DNA of 64,000 bases from Tipula vernalis. Lineage: Eukaryota; Arthropoda; Insecta; Diptera; Tipulidae. The notes under the pieces are model-generated. The model saw nothing but the letters and a program-made list of their open reading frames with translations, was not told where the DNA came from and ran no database searches. The position numbers were made by a program, and so were the translations under genes. The stretch covers positions 206,382,420-206,446,419 of the forward strand of contig OY282560.1 in NCBI GenBank assembly GCA_958295665.1, in the 5' to 3' direction. Numbering within the stretch: the first letter of the stretch is position 1; each line of letters opens with the position of its first letter. Below are positions 1 to 11,977 of this stretch, piece after piece.

Positions 1-780
1 ATACATGTTTTTTACATGTAAAAAACTATGTAAATTACATTGTGTAATTTACACGCCCAACTGTGCTGTTCGCCATTCGACACGTTATGAAAACAGATTT
101 GGTCACTCGCTGTACTCTTGTTTAATTATGTCGTTTTCTCGAATGTGCAATCTATAAGAACCAATATTTTGTAGATTGGCTTTAAGCGTAATTATAAAAA
201 TTATTATAATGTTTCTCCAGTCTTGTCGTGATCATCCCAAGGGATGTATTTAATAACAGCTAACAGGTATGCTCCCCCAATGAGACTGTACACTACGACT
301 GTACACATACACTACGTGAAAAAAGTCAGATATTTTTTTAGGTACAATATTCAATATTTTAGTATTAAGTTCCATTTCATAAAATATTTAAAAAGCCTCC
401 AAGAATTCAAAATTAAAATTTCATTTGGATTTCTTTCTTATGTTTATAAGAACCTTTGTGAACTTAGCCCAAAATTCTATATCCCCAAAAATGATAATAG
501 CCAACATTGGCAACACCACTTCAAATCTTATGACACAAAGTAAACTAAGATAAGGGAAATATAATATACAATATAATATCACTATAGCAATATTTAGTAT
601 TGAAAATCGAAAACTACGAATAGGTACAAACATTTTACAGAATGCTCCATATTCTGGTACCATAATTCTTTAGTTATTTTCCTATTGAAATTTATATTGA
701 ATACAAATTAATAATAATAATACAATTTATAATATCAGCCTAAAAATATTTCTATCATGACAGCAACATTTATAACGACA
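1..780. other. AT-rich non-coding stretch
   Basis: No reading frame here looks coding; the longest are low-complexity translations of AT-rich DNA. Bases 440-545 resemble 19935-20046 (shared words include TTCAAATCTTATGA-type sequence followed by AAAGTAAACTA), so the stretch holds one copy of an old dispersed repeat. Nothing else was recognised. Confidence 0.5.
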
Positions 781-1821
781 GAAATTCAGCACAAAAAAAA
801 AACTAAGGAGAACTTCGTAAATTTTCGCAATTCAACTGAGTATTTTCTCAAGTACTGTGTAATTGGCACCACCCTCCCGATGATTTTTTGTAAGACCTAT
901 CAATTGTCACTCAGGCTTTTTTTCAGAATTTTATGATGGGGATAACAAAGTCAAATACGGCCGCAAAGCCTTGTGAGTCGTATTTAATTTCATTTTTGCA
1001 ATTCAACTGAGTATTTTCTCGAGTACTGTATTGTTGGCACCACTCTCCGGATGATTTTTTATTAGACCTATTTGTGAGTAGGTACTCTGGGACTTTTACA
1101 GAATTTTGTGATGGAGGTAGCATGGTCAAATATAGCCGCAAACCCTTGTGAGTCGTATTTAAATTGATTTTAGCAATTCAACTGAGTATTTTCTCAAGTA
1201 CTGTATTGTTGGCACCAATCTCCCGATAATTTTTTATTAGCCCTATCATTTGTGAGTACTCTGGAAATTTTTCAGAATTTTGTGATGGGGACAGCGTGGT
1301 CAAATAAGGCCGCAAAGCCTTGTGCTTTAATTTGATTTTCCCAATTCAACTTAGTGTTTTCTCAAATTCAGTATTATTGGCACCAATCTCCCGATGATTT
1401 TTGTTAGACCTATCAATTGTGAGTACTCTGGAACTACTACAAAATTTTGTGATGGGGATAGCATGGTCAAATAGGGCCGCAAACGCTTGTTAGTCGTATT
1501 TAAATTGATTTTCGCAATTCACCAGAGTATTTTCTCAAGTGCTGTATTGTTGGCACCACTCTACCGATGATTGTTTATTAGACCTATCCATTGCGAGTAC
1601 TCTGGAAATTTTAGAGAATTTTGTGATGAGAATAGTATGGTCAAATAATGCTGCAAAGCCTTGTGCCATATTTAATTTGATTTTCGCAATTCAACTTGTA
1701 TTTTCTCAAGTACTGTTTTGTTGGCACCACTCTCCGATGATTTTTTATTAATCCTATCAATTGTGAGTACTCTGGAACTTTTACAGAATTTTGTTATGAG
1801 GATAGCATGGTCAAATATGGA
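781..1821 (+). repeat. 172-bp satellite array, left block
   Basis: The word GCAATTCAACTGAGTATTTT recurs near 827, 998, 1173, 1341 (variant), 1514 (variant) and 1686, a period of 168-175 bp. Each monomer also carries GTTGGCACCA, GTGAGTACTCTGGAA, CAGAATTTTGTGATG and a GCATGGTCAAAT...GCCGCAAA block. About six diverged monomers are present. Short reading frames crossing the array are by-products of the repeat. The array is cut at 1821 by the BEL element and resumes at 6115. Confidence 0.93.
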
Positions 1822-2438
1822 TGTTGAAGACGTCTTCGTGAACAACAAAAAAGAAAAACCTGAAACAAACAAAGAAAATTACTACACAATTATTTTATAT
1901 AAAATTTTGTTGCTTATCTTGTATATTATCACAGCTCTTTAACCTTGTTTATTATTTTGACATTTATATTTTTTTTTCATTGTTTCTAAACCTTTTATTA
2001 TAACTCAATTATTTGTAAATTAACTCTTAGTAGCTCAATTCTTAAATATGTGTACAAAATAAATTTAAATCACCTACTCATTGGAAGATGTCGCCTATAG
2101 CAAACTTCCAAAATTAGGAGTTATTACCAAAGATGTCACCGGAAAATTTATTCAAACTTGTGTTCAGTGGCTTGCAACCAAACGAGTTTTTGCAAAGTGG
2201 TTTTCCCGGAAATAAAATCAAGCTGACGTAGTGACGAATAAAATGTTTTGGTGGACATTCGAAAAAGGCAATCAAGCAAATAAGTCTAAGAAAAATTGTT
2301 TTAATAACCAAGTATTATTGTATCAGTAAATCATAAATTCATTACAAATAAATTAAGTGCGTTATAAGTTGGTCGGTGGTTTTTTTATTTTGGTATCCAG
2401 CAAATTTTCAACTGTACAAATTATATCAGATTTGTTCA
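1822..2438 (+). repeat. BEL/Pao 5' LTR (617 bp)
   Basis: Matches 5530-6114 nearly base for base, beginning TGTTGAAGACG and ending TTTGTTCA. It is about 30 bp longer than the 3' LTR because of a T-rich insertion around 1950-1980, and the two differ again near 2118-2133. These differences show the insertion is not recent. Confidence 0.92.
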
Positions 2439-2456
2439 TGGTCCTTCGAGCCGGAT
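2439..2456 (+). promoter_or_regulatory. Primer-binding site of the BEL element
   Basis: TGGTCCTTCGAGCCGGAT starts directly after the 5' LTR and has the TGG start expected of a site complementary to a tRNA 3' end (CCA). The tRNA was not identified. Confidence 0.7.
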
Positions 2457-2769
2457 TTAATTGATCCGCCATTCTACTAATCCAAAAGCCAGAAATCGCA
2501 AGTATATTTATTTTGTAATATAAGTGATTTGCTCATCAAGCTAACGATAAATTCGTGGTTGAATCATCATTTGTTAAATTGGTATTGTGAAAAAGGTTGC
2601 CAAAATAAAAGGAAAAATAAGCTTTAAAAAAAATGGACGATATATAAATTCATTTTAGTGCGTTCCGAATAAAAGTGGTTTTGGTTTACCTTTAATATCG
2701 TTAAACTCCGTTAGACTTAGTGGTATTATTTACTCTAGTTGAAACAACGTGATCCACATAACTTACAAA

Positions 2770-4195
2770 ATGCCACCTAAAATTGATAAAATCTCATATT
2801 CGAATATTCGTAAACGTGAATTGAATATTCTGGAAAGATTGTCTTTGCGTCCGACATCGAAAAGATGTACAGACAAATCGTAATAGCACCTGACGACCGA
2901 GAATTCCAAAGGATAGTATGGCGAAAATCTACATCAGAACCCATCAAACATTATTGGTTGCAAACGGTTACTTATGGATTAGCGTCTTCACCATTCCAGG
3001 CCATCAGATCGTTAAAGCAGTTAGCATTAGACCATAAATCAGATTTTCCACTAGCGGCTGAAATAGTACTAAACGACTTCTAAGAAGATGACATAATGTC
3101 AAGGGCTGATGATTTGATCGTAGCGAGTGAAAGTCGAGATCAATTGATCCAATTGATGAGTCGAGGCGGATTCAACCTGCGAAAATGGAAATCGAACTCT
3201 AAGGAATTTTTAAAAGCCATACCACCGAACGACCAAGAAGTTTCTCCTTAGACTTCGATGAAACGAGAAGTATAAAGGTTTTGAGGTTGCAATGGCATCC
3301 TGAAGGAGACTGCTTTTCCTACAATATTGACCTACCACAAACACATACACTAACTAAGCGTCAACTATTATCAGAGGCCTCGAGGTTATTCGACCCACTC
3401 GATTTATTAGCACCATCTGTAATCATAATAAAAATCGTATTTCAAAGTTTATGGTTGTTGAAATTATCCTGGGACGAGGTTTAACCATCTGACATTGTAG
3501 CCAAATGGGTTAATCTGAGAAGTTCGTTTCACCACTTGTGACTCGTTTGATTGCTGCAAAAACTAAGGTTGCTCCCATAAAGCAACTCTCCTTACCACGA
3601 TTAGCGCTATGTGGAGCGTTTCTTTTGACCAGGCTACTTCAAGCTGTAGTAAAGACGATGTGTCTAACAGATGCCGAGATTTTTGCTTGGACTGATTCGA
3701 CAACGGTTCTCTAACGGCATGGAAGTCCACCTAGGAAATGGAAGTCATTCATCGGTAATAGGACTGCCGAAATTCATACTAGTCTACCACAATGTCATTG
3801 GAAATATGTAAGGTCAAAGGAGAATCCTGCGGATCACGCTACACGAGGAATTCAGCCAGACGATTTAAACGATCTTAAAATTTAGTGGAATGGTCCCGAA
3901 TTTTTAAAACCAGACGAGACTATCTGGCCCAAACAAAAACTAGCGTATCAACCAAATGAAGCAGCCAATGAGGAGAAAAACAAAAAAAAATACATTTGTT
4001 CGCAGCCGGCATAGATGAAGACTACAGTTCCATCATTTCAAGCAAATATTCATCCTGGCAGAAACTGTTACGAATTTTTTCATATATTTTTAGGTTCATA
4101 AACAACTCACGAATGAAAGCAAGGCATAACCAACAAGCAAAGATTCCAGCTATCACTCCAGACGAAGTTAAACGAGCTTGCTAGTGAACTATACA
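2770..4195 (+). pseudogene. BEL/Pao pol remnant: reverse transcriptase and RNase H
   Basis: An ATG at 2770 opens a short gag-like start (MPPKIDKISY). Within about 35 codons it runs straight into reverse transcriptase (DIEKMYRQIVI, GLASSPFQAI), so gag, protease and the RT fingers have been lost. The catalytic YVDD position reads stop-EDD near 3081-3092, followed by DIMSRADD. Typical Pao words follow: TKRQLLSEASRLFDPL at about 3355-3405, then RNase H-like sequence (FAWTDSTTVL near 3685, KYVRSKENPADHATRG near 3807-3850) with stops and a frameshift. Family membership is secure; the gene cannot make enzyme. Confidence 0.88.
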
Positions 4196-5496
4196 AACAG
4201 GTTTAAAGGGAGGTGTTTGCCGAAGAGCTTCGACTATTAAAAGCCGGTAAAGATGTGTCGTCAAAATCCAGAATCGCATCCCTTCATCCATTGTGGTCGA
4301 TTACAAAATGCCAATAATTCTTATGAGAGGAAGAATCCGATAATTCTGCCATCAGATCATCATATTATCACACTAATAATTGCTAATGTTCATCAGTTCA
4401 CACATGGTGGGACATCAATAATGTTGTTTCGTCTTAGACAAAATTACTGGATCCTTGGCTGTCGAAATCGAGTCAAAAAATTCGTACACAAATGTGTAAA
4501 ATGCTTCACGCTAAGGGCAAAAGCAGCTAAGCAATTGATGGGTCATTTACCTTCTCCACGAGCAGTGGCCCCAAGGCGTGCATTTGAGAATGTGAAGTCG
4601 ACTACGCTGGTCCCGTAATGATAAAAACCTCGTCGATAAGAAATGCAAAGGTGCAAAAGGCGTATATAGCATTATTTGTCTGCTTAGCAATCAAGGCCGT
4701 GCATCTAGAACTTGGCACAGATGCCACCACCGAGGCATTTATTTCAGCCCTTAGAAGATTTACTGCTAGAAGAGGGTATCCAACAACTATATACAGCCAT
4801 AACGGCAGCAACTTTGTTGGGGCCAATCGAGAACTTCGTGAGCTGTCCAGGCAATTCCAATCGCAGGAGCACAATGACCAGTTAAATAAACACCTACTGA
4901 CACACTATACAAAATGGAAGTTCATGTGCCCAACTGCTAGTCATATGGGTGGTTTATACGAAGTGGGAGTCAAATAAACCAAGAATCACTTACGACGAGG
5001 CATTGGTTCGATAGTACTTACCATTGAAGAGTATTACACTCTGTTATGCCAAGTAGAAGCGTTATTGAATTCCAGACCGCTATGCAGTCAATCAGATGAC
5101 ATTGAAGAACATAACTAATTATCGCCGGGACATTTCCTGATAGGGGAACCTTTGCTTGCAATACCAGAACCCAGTTTGGAAACAATTAACACCAACAGAC
5201 TAAACAGATGGCAATTGATCCAGCACATAACACAAACATTCTGGAAGTCATTTAAAAATGACTACCTGAATACTCTCCAACAGCGTAATAAATGGCAAAC
5301 CACTGAGGAAAATCTTAAGGTTGGGGATTTGGTGGTAGTAATAGAGAAGGAGTTACCACCGACAAAGTGGCATATCGCCAGAATCGTTAAAGTTCATCCT
5401 GGAAATGACAAATTAGTACGAGTAGCAACCATCAAATCTATCCACGGAGTCTTCAAGCGTCCCATCACTAAACTCGCCAAGTTACCAATTGATTGA
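4196..5496 (+). pseudogene. BEL/Pao pol remnant: integrase and C-terminal domain
   Basis: The zinc-finger part is visible (HQFTHGGTSIML and CRNRVKKFVHKCVKCF, about 4390-4505). The core follows across a frameshift near 4600, and its first catalytic aspartate region lies at that break. The second catalytic aspartate is replaced: the usual SDNG reads SHNG near 4800. The glutamate is kept in HMGGLYEVGVK at about 4945-4975, directly before a stop. The C-terminal region (5152-5496) has the GDLVVVIEKELPPTKWHIAR pattern of the domain that ends BEL integrases. Frameshifts, stops and the lost aspartate make it inactive. Confidence 0.88.
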
Positions 5497-5529
5497 GACT
5501 TGAAAGATAATCTTTAAACGTGGGGAGTA

Positions 5530-6114
5530 TGTTGAAGACGTCTTGGTGAACAACAAAAAAGAAAAACCCGAAACAAACAAAGAAAATTACTACACAATTA
5601 TTTTATATAAAATTTTGTTGCTTATCTTGTATATTATCATAGCTCTTTAACCTTGTTTATTATACCCTAAACCTTTTATTATAACTTAATTATTTGTAAA
5701 TTAACTCTTAGTAGCTCAATTCTTAAATATGTGTACAAAATAAATTTAAATCATCTACTCATTGGAAGATGTCGCCTATAGCAAACTTCCAAAATTAGGA
5801 GTGACCGGATGTCACCGGAAAATTTATTCAAACTTGTGTTCAGTGGCTTGCAAGCAAACGAGTTTTTGCAAAATGGTTTTCCCGGAAAAAAAATCAAGCT
5901 GACGTAGTGACGAATAAAATTTTTTGGTGGACATTCGAAAAAAGCAATCAAGCAAATAAGTCTAAGAAAAATAGTTTTAATAACCAAGTATTATTGTATC
6001 AGTAAATCATAAATTCATTACAAATAAATTAAGTGCGTTATAAGTTGGTCGATGGTTTTTTTATTTTGGTATCCAGCAAATTTTCAACTGTACAAATTAT
6101 ATCAGATTTGTTCA
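5530..6114 (+). repeat. BEL/Pao 3' LTR (585 bp)
   Basis: Near-identical partner of 1822-2438. A purine-rich run GTGGGGAG at 5520-5527 lies just upstream and fits a polypurine tract. The LTR ends TTTGTTCA at 6114 and the interrupted satellite resumes within a few bases. Confidence 0.92.
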
Positions 6115-6750
6115 ATGGTTCAAGGGTTTGCGCCTTGTGAGTCGTATTTAATTTGAATTTCGCAATTCAACTGAGTATTTTCTCAAGAACCGTATTGTTA
6201 GTACTAATCTCTCGATGATTTTTTGTTAGACCTATCTATTGTGGGTACTTTGGAACTATAACAGAATTTTGTTATGAGGATAGCATGGTCAAATATGGCC
6301 GCAAACCCTTGTGAGTCGTATTTAATTTGATTTTCGCATTTCAACTAGTATTTTCTCGTACTGTATTGTTGGCACCAATCTCCGATGATTTTTCATTAGC
6401 CCTATAATTTGTGAGTACTCTGGAACTTTTTCAGAATTTTGTGATGGGAATAGCATGATCAAATAAGGACGCAAACTCTTGTGAGTCGTATTTCATTTAA
6501 ATTCAACTGAGTATTTTCTCAAGTACTGTATTGTTGGCACCGGTGTGAGTGGTATTTAATTTAATTTTCGCAATTCAACTGAGTATTTTCTCAAGTACAA
6601 TATTGTTAGCACCCTCTTCCGATGTTTTTTATTAGACCTATCAATTGTGAGTACTCTGGAACTTTTCAGAATTTTGTTAAGGGGGTAGCATGGTCAAATG
6701 GCCGCAAACCCTTGTGGCTTATAAACCAATTTGGGTTTCGCAATTAAGTC
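6115..6750 (+). repeat. 172-bp satellite array, right block
   Basis: Continues the monomers of 781-1821, with repeat starts near 6162, 6336, 6499 and 6570. The 6499-6570 monomer is truncated to about 70 bp, which suggests unequal exchange or deletion. The array fades out at about 6750. Confidence 0.9.
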
Positions 6751-8030
6751 ATTCCTAATTAACTTATTAACTTATTCTAGAATACCAAGGATTGAAAAGT
6801 GGATAACAAATTAAATTAAACAATGCAAAGGATTGTATTAACAAGAATTATGTTGTGCTAAGCATAAGCTCTAAGAAGACTATGTTGGTGTTACATAAAT
6901 ATTAATTGAAGAAATATTAAAATCAAATTATTCCTAAAGCGTATCTTTCAAACTTTCTTTTTGAAAAATACGTAAAATTTGGTTCGGACGATGTAAAATA
7001 GTACTTGCTACATCTTGCTAGATCTTTGTAGTTTGCTACGAAAATTATGAAAAAAAATTATTTACTCATAAACTTTTCACTCGTTCTTAATATTTTGTGA
7101 ATTTGCTTTGCTTTTTTTACAATTTTTGAACTTAAAATTTTTTAAGGATTATTGCTTTATATAATCTACAGGTATAGCTGTGCTGCCTTACATCAAAATA
7201 AGACTTAAGCCCCTATTTGCAAAATGTAAAAATTCTTTAATTCACAAACTGTAAGAACTTCGCCACCGTAAATGAATACATTTGAATTCGCCCCTGTAAG
7301 AAAAATAGTTGCCTTTGATAAAAAGAAATATGTCATAAAATAAATCATAACAAGTCACTTAGGCTCGAACCTGGAATGATGGAGAATGGATGAGATTATT
7401 TACGGGCGCTTACCTGATAGAAATTGGTAAGAATTTTTCATGGAATGAATCCGATGAAACCATTTCCGCGAATTAAATCCAATATGAATCACAAAAACTG
7501 TTTGTGTTTTTGACTTTCTGATTTCCGGTATGTGCAACAAATGGCGAGTCCTAAGCAATCACACATTAGGTCTTCTCTCGAGATCAGATGTTGTTTTTTG
7601 GACTCACTAACAGTTCCACAAATTTCACCAAAATTCTGAAGAAAAAAAAATTATTTTGATAAGAACTACAGACACCATCAACATCAAGCATACTTGAATA
7701 TTGATTCGTTAAAAACACACAGAAATCGTATTAGAAAAACCTTTTAGTGAAAATCTCCAAAACTACAAATTAAATCACCTTGATTTCTTGCAGGTAAATA
7801 CATGCAAAATTGTTACTCTACAGAATAATGGGCCAATAAAATCAAGATATGTAGCTTTACGTCAACAAATTTTTTACTTTTGTTGAATTCCATATTAGTA
7901 CTAATCGGCAATTTTATGTTTCGGAAAAGAAACATGAAAAGACTACAAACAACGGATTAAGGCTCGGAATACTAAAAGAATTTAAAAAATAAAAACCTCA
8001 CTATATAAAAGCAGACAAAAATAACTCGAT
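6751..8030. other. Non-coding AT-rich stretch
   Basis: No supported gene or mobile element was recognised. A lone GGTTCGAGCC word on the minus strand near 7360-7369 resembles a pol III B box but has no partner A box. Confidence 0.45.
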
Positions 8031-8037
8031 TATAATA

Positions 8038-8232
8038 ATGGATACAGACAACTATAAACAAAGAGTGATAAAAATGTTAACAGATGATTCATACAAAGAA
8101 ATTACAAAATCATCACCATTAACAAAATTAATCAATAAAGTAGCTGTTCGATTACTACCTAAAATAAAACAAAATTTGTTTCTATATTTCTTACAGGCAG
8201 TAAGAAATAAATTATTATGTAACCTGAATTAG
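8038..8232 (+). pseudogene. Possible Penelope-like reverse transcriptase fragment
   Basis: A 64-codon frame starting MDTDNYKQRVIKMLTDDSYKEI resembles the short stretch seen early in Penelope-type reverse transcriptases (aspartate-tyrosine, then a lysine-rich helix and TYKxI). It could be the 5' part of the Penelope-like copy whose later domains lie at 13.5-13.98 and 16.8-17.9 kb, since an insertion (9228-13277) lies between. The match is by eye and short. Confidence 0.4.
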
Positions 8233-8423
8233 TTATACTTACGAATCATGATCTTGACATTATTTGTTATGATGAAAACGTCACATAATGTTAAGATGGG
8301 TAACCAAATTAAATGTTATAGCAGGACAGCGATTTTGGTCGCCATTTGAGGATTGAGTTGAGAATTATCGGAAGGCAATAGTGTTGGTAAATTGTATTGG
8401 TGTCCAAAGAATAGATAAAAACA

Positions 8424-8696
8424 GAGAACAAACATTTGAAAAATAAAAAAAGCAATTCTGTGTTATCTCATTCGCACAAAAAAATTATTAATAAAATTAT
8501 ACTTTATAAATATTTTTCTGACTTACTTTCCATTTTTAGTTAATATTTATTTATCTTTAAATCATTCTTCAATTAACAATTTTATTAGTTTTAAATTTTG
8601 CACAAAATTACTGGAAATAAAAATATGTACAACATTCCGTTTGTGCGAATGAGATAACACTAAATTGCTTTTTTTATTTTTCAAATGTTTATTCTC
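8424..8696. repeat. Inverted repeat (foldback), 57-bp arms
   Basis: The left arm 8424-8480 runs GAGAACAAACATTTG...TCGCACAAA and the right arm 8640-8696 is its imperfect reverse complement (TTTGTGCGAATGAGATAACA...CAAATGTTTATTCTC). The AT-rich spacer is about 160 bp. No transposase is inside, so this looks like a small non-autonomous foldback element. A poly-A run follows at 8707-8726. Confidence 0.75.
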
Positions 8697-9852
8697 ACAT
8701 AACTCAAAAAAAAAAAAAAAAAAAAAGTTAGAAATATTATGAATGTGGCCGACGAAGAATGTATAAATTAAAAACCATTTATTTATGCTGCTTTTTGTTT
8801 TTTATATTGAAGATCACGAGCAATTTTTTTGATTGCGTTTATTGTTTTGGATTTTTGTTAACGAAATAAAATGAATGCCTCGGTTACAACAACAATAGAT
8901 AGAAAAACATGAATTCCTCATGTTAGAAGATAAGGAAAAATAACTCAGGGCGAGCGGAAGCAACAAAAAGTTGAACCGGTTTCACCCGCTTAGCTTATTT
9001 TTGATACTTACCATCATGAGAAAACACACCAATACAATAAAAATATTTGAAGGCACACAATAGCAAAATATATATTATACGCCGTGTATATATACAAAAT
9101 TCACAATCCTCAATCCTCGTTTTGCGACCAAAATCGACGTACAGTTTACCAGATGTAACATCTACAATTTAAAAATATTCTAATTGGAAACCAACCTAAA
9201 TTTGGTTTGCAATTGGAAGTCTGTAATTGATTGATTGATATGAATGCACGGCCAAGCTTATGAAGCAAGAAATCCCGTGTTAGTGATGTGGTCATTAAAC
9301 TGTCACACCAACTTTATAACACAGGTGAATGCTTTCCTTACTGAAGATACCTAAGCACCATTACAACAAGGAGAGCACAATCACCCGCGATATCACATAA
9401 ATGTGATAGCATCATATCCACCCCTGGCCGGGTCCCACCGTGCACTCTTTCACACATAACAAAACCGAAGGATAGGATAGGATAGTTAGAAGTGACAGAA
9501 TCGGCCCGGTTACAGACACCTAGGTATAGCCGATAGTTAGTAAATTGCTAGTAATTATATAGTAAAATAGTTAGCACAGGACAACACAATTTCTAAACTA
9601 CAGCTAATTTACTACTTCTTGATCCTGGAGGGTTGATTCAAGCTAAAATTTAATTCTGAAACTTAGGATTAATTTAATCCCTATAATAATGATTAATTTT
9701 GGAACTATATTATATTCTGAAAATTGGATTATTTATTAACATATTAAGGAAGAGACCCCTTTAAATATTCTTTAAACTAAACTAATTAATATACATTAAT
9801 AAACAAAACACAACATAATAAAAAGATTAGCACAAGACAGCACAATCTAACT

Positions 9853-9974
9853 ACATTATTAGATGATCATTTCTCTGGAATCCAGGGCCGGATACTCAGG
9901 ACTCCCTAAATTTATAACATTATAAGATGATCATTTCTCTGGAATCCAGGGCCGGATACTCATAACTCCCTAAA
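9853..9974. repeat. Two tandem 58-bp repeats (64-bp period)
   Basis: 9853-9910 and 9917-9974 are nearly identical, sharing GATGATCATTTCTCTGGAA then TCCAGGGCCGGATACTCA. A third diverged copy is at about 10670-10730 (TCAGGAATCCAATGCCAGAA). They lie inside the non-coding retroposon. Confidence 0.85.
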
Positions 9975-11285
9975 TCCTAAATCTAAAACAGGACTTAAAA
10001 ATTATTAATGCTCTAATTATACCCCTGTCCGCCTTTCATTGTTTTACCTGATAAAATAATTAAAAGAAATTTAAAATAACAACACTTATTTCCTTATTAC
10101 TGTTTCTTTTATCTCCAATTAAATAATTGTTATTTACTGCTACAAGAATTAACATGAAAATTAAACTATTTAAACATAAAAATTTAACTTAAAACTAATC
10201 ATCAATTTCCTACCGATACAGAAAATAAAATAAATACTTATTAATCCAATTATTTTATAAAATTTATTTAAAATGATTTAAATGATTACCGCACCGCAAC
10301 ACCTAGACTTATTAATAATTCAATTATGTACTATAAGTATATCAAGAATCAACAAATAAAATTAATATAAAAATTTCCCGGACGACTCTGAAAACTAAAT
10401 AAAACTAATAACCACCATAATACCAAATTTTATTACTCAAATGAATAATTATTATAACAGGATCTTCATTATTCCCCGGGCACACATCGTACCCCCATTT
10501 ACACCTCCCCAACCGAAAGATAAGATAAGATTACTAGTTGGGACAGATTCAATCCGTTAGCAGTCACCTAAGCAATTAATAGATAATCCATTATTAGTAC
10601 AATAAATGTTAAATGATAAAAGTTAAACAGGTTAGCATAAGATAGCACATTTTAACTGTGTACATGACTAGATGCTCGTTCCTCAGGAATCCAATGCCAG
10701 AACTCAGGATTCTTTAAATCTATAAATCTAAATCAGGATATCAAAAATTATTATTATTATTAATGATTTACTTTTAACTAATCTTGTTGACATAATTAAT
10801 ATTAGTTGATTGAAAAATTCTTCCGCAAATTTGAAAACATAATTAAAATTAAATATTTATTCATTTTTTAAAACCGTCTTACACCATAATTCAACGGATT
10901 TAACTTATCAAAATGTTAGTGATATAAATGATAATATATTTAGCACACAACCATACACTTTTACACTACATGATAACAGGGTGCTTTTAGCTCCTTAAGG
11001 CCAAGCAAGAAATTATCTGCATTTCTGAAAATTCAAATTAAAATCACTCAATTATTTCTAATTTCTACATTAAACTTAAAACCAAATAAATATTAGAAAA
11101 CTTTTATAATGCGATTCCTTTATTTCCTATTTGATGCTTATGAACCGCCAAACGTAATAGCATGAACACACGGACTCCTAGCCGTACATCATATAGCCTT
11201 TTACATATAACAAAATCTAGCTGAAAAATAGAATTATTGCCAAGGTCCGACTATACCCAGATACCGGTACCTAAGCTATGATCTA

Positions 11286-11440
11286 AAAATTAAATTAAAT
11301 TAAATCAAATCAAATTAAATCAAATTAAATCAAATTAAATCAAATTAAATCAAATTAAATCAAATTAAATCAAATTAAATCAAATTAAATCAAATTAAAT
11401 CAAATTAAATATTAAATATTAAATATTAAATATTAAATAT
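11286..11440. repeat. Decamer array (AAATTAAATC)n
   Basis: About twelve near-perfect copies of a 10-bp unit (CAAATTAAAT in phase with 11301-11410), passing into ATTAAAT-type repeats to about 11440. A simple low-complexity expansion within the retroposon. Confidence 0.92.
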
Positions 11441-11524
11441 GAAATATGACATATGAAAAATAAAACAAATTAATACAATTATAAAATTTAAAGTAAATAC
11501 ACATCACTCATTTCCCACGCATCC

Positions 11525-11583
11525 ACTTACAATAAATTTACAAAGAGGACGACGAAAACTCGTCTATCCTCTTTGAGCGTCAA
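11525..11583 (-). repeat. Hairpin box, inner copy
   Basis: AAAGAGGA at 11542-11549 pairs with TCCTCTTT ending at 11574, and CGACGA pairs with TCGTC inside, giving a stable stem-loop. The same sequence, with its ACAATAAATTTAC and GAGCGTCAAC flanks, recurs at 13208-13262 at the 5' end of the retroposon. Confidence 0.8.
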
Positions 11584-11977
11584 CCTTTATACCATTCAAA
11601 TCAATTTAGTACATTTAATAAATTTCAATGTAGTTAATAAAATAATTAAAATAAATTATATAATTAAAACTAAACTTCGATGTCCCTTATTAAAATTATT
11701 CCTACCCAAATAAGTAACCCTGTATGTATCATATATTGAGTTACCCATTCAATTTAAATTTCCTCGATTATACGAAGAATAAGAATCCTACTTGAATGGA
11801 GTACATGAGAATTTGTGTCGTACTTTTGTGTAGCTCGTAGTACACAAAGAGCACCATCAAAATCAACAAATACTCTCATAAAAATTTTCTCAATATTTGC
11901 TTATGGCTTGTTCTGTTTCATATGATATTAGACAACACACAAAAACAAAACAGACTTATTCGGATTATGCAATTGAA

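Larger units (their letters stand above)
1822..6114 (+). mobile_element. BEL/Pao LTR retrotransposon, internally deleted
   Basis: A complete insertion bounded by two LTRs that start TGTTGAAGACGTCTT and end ATTTGTTCA. It sits inside the 172-bp satellite, whose monomers continue on both sides. Flanks are ATGGA on the left and ATGGT on the right, consistent with a roughly 5-bp target duplication (or ATGG if the LTR starts one base earlier). At 4.3 kb it is shorter than typical BEL elements of 6-7 kb: gag, protease and the front of reverse transcriptase are missing. The remaining pol has stops and frameshifts, so the copy is dead. Confidence 0.92.

Noticed and set aside
244..663. Overlapping frames of 99 and 80 codons on opposite strands
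   Set aside because: Low-complexity translations of AT-rich DNA with no recognisable motif and no better composition than the flanks.
1539..1942. Short frames across the satellite and LTR
   Set aside because: They repeat with the satellite monomer and run into the LTR; a by-product of the repeat.
781..6750. Regular repeats resembling a CRISPR array
   Set aside because: The repeat unit is about 172 bp with no unique spacers, and the organism is eukaryotic; it is a tandem satellite.
7360..7369. GGTTCGAGCC on the minus strand as a tRNA or SINE B box
   Set aside because: No A box at the right distance and no tRNA-like fold around it.
8707..8726. Poly-A run as a retroposon tail
   Set aside because: No element body or target duplication could be tied to it.
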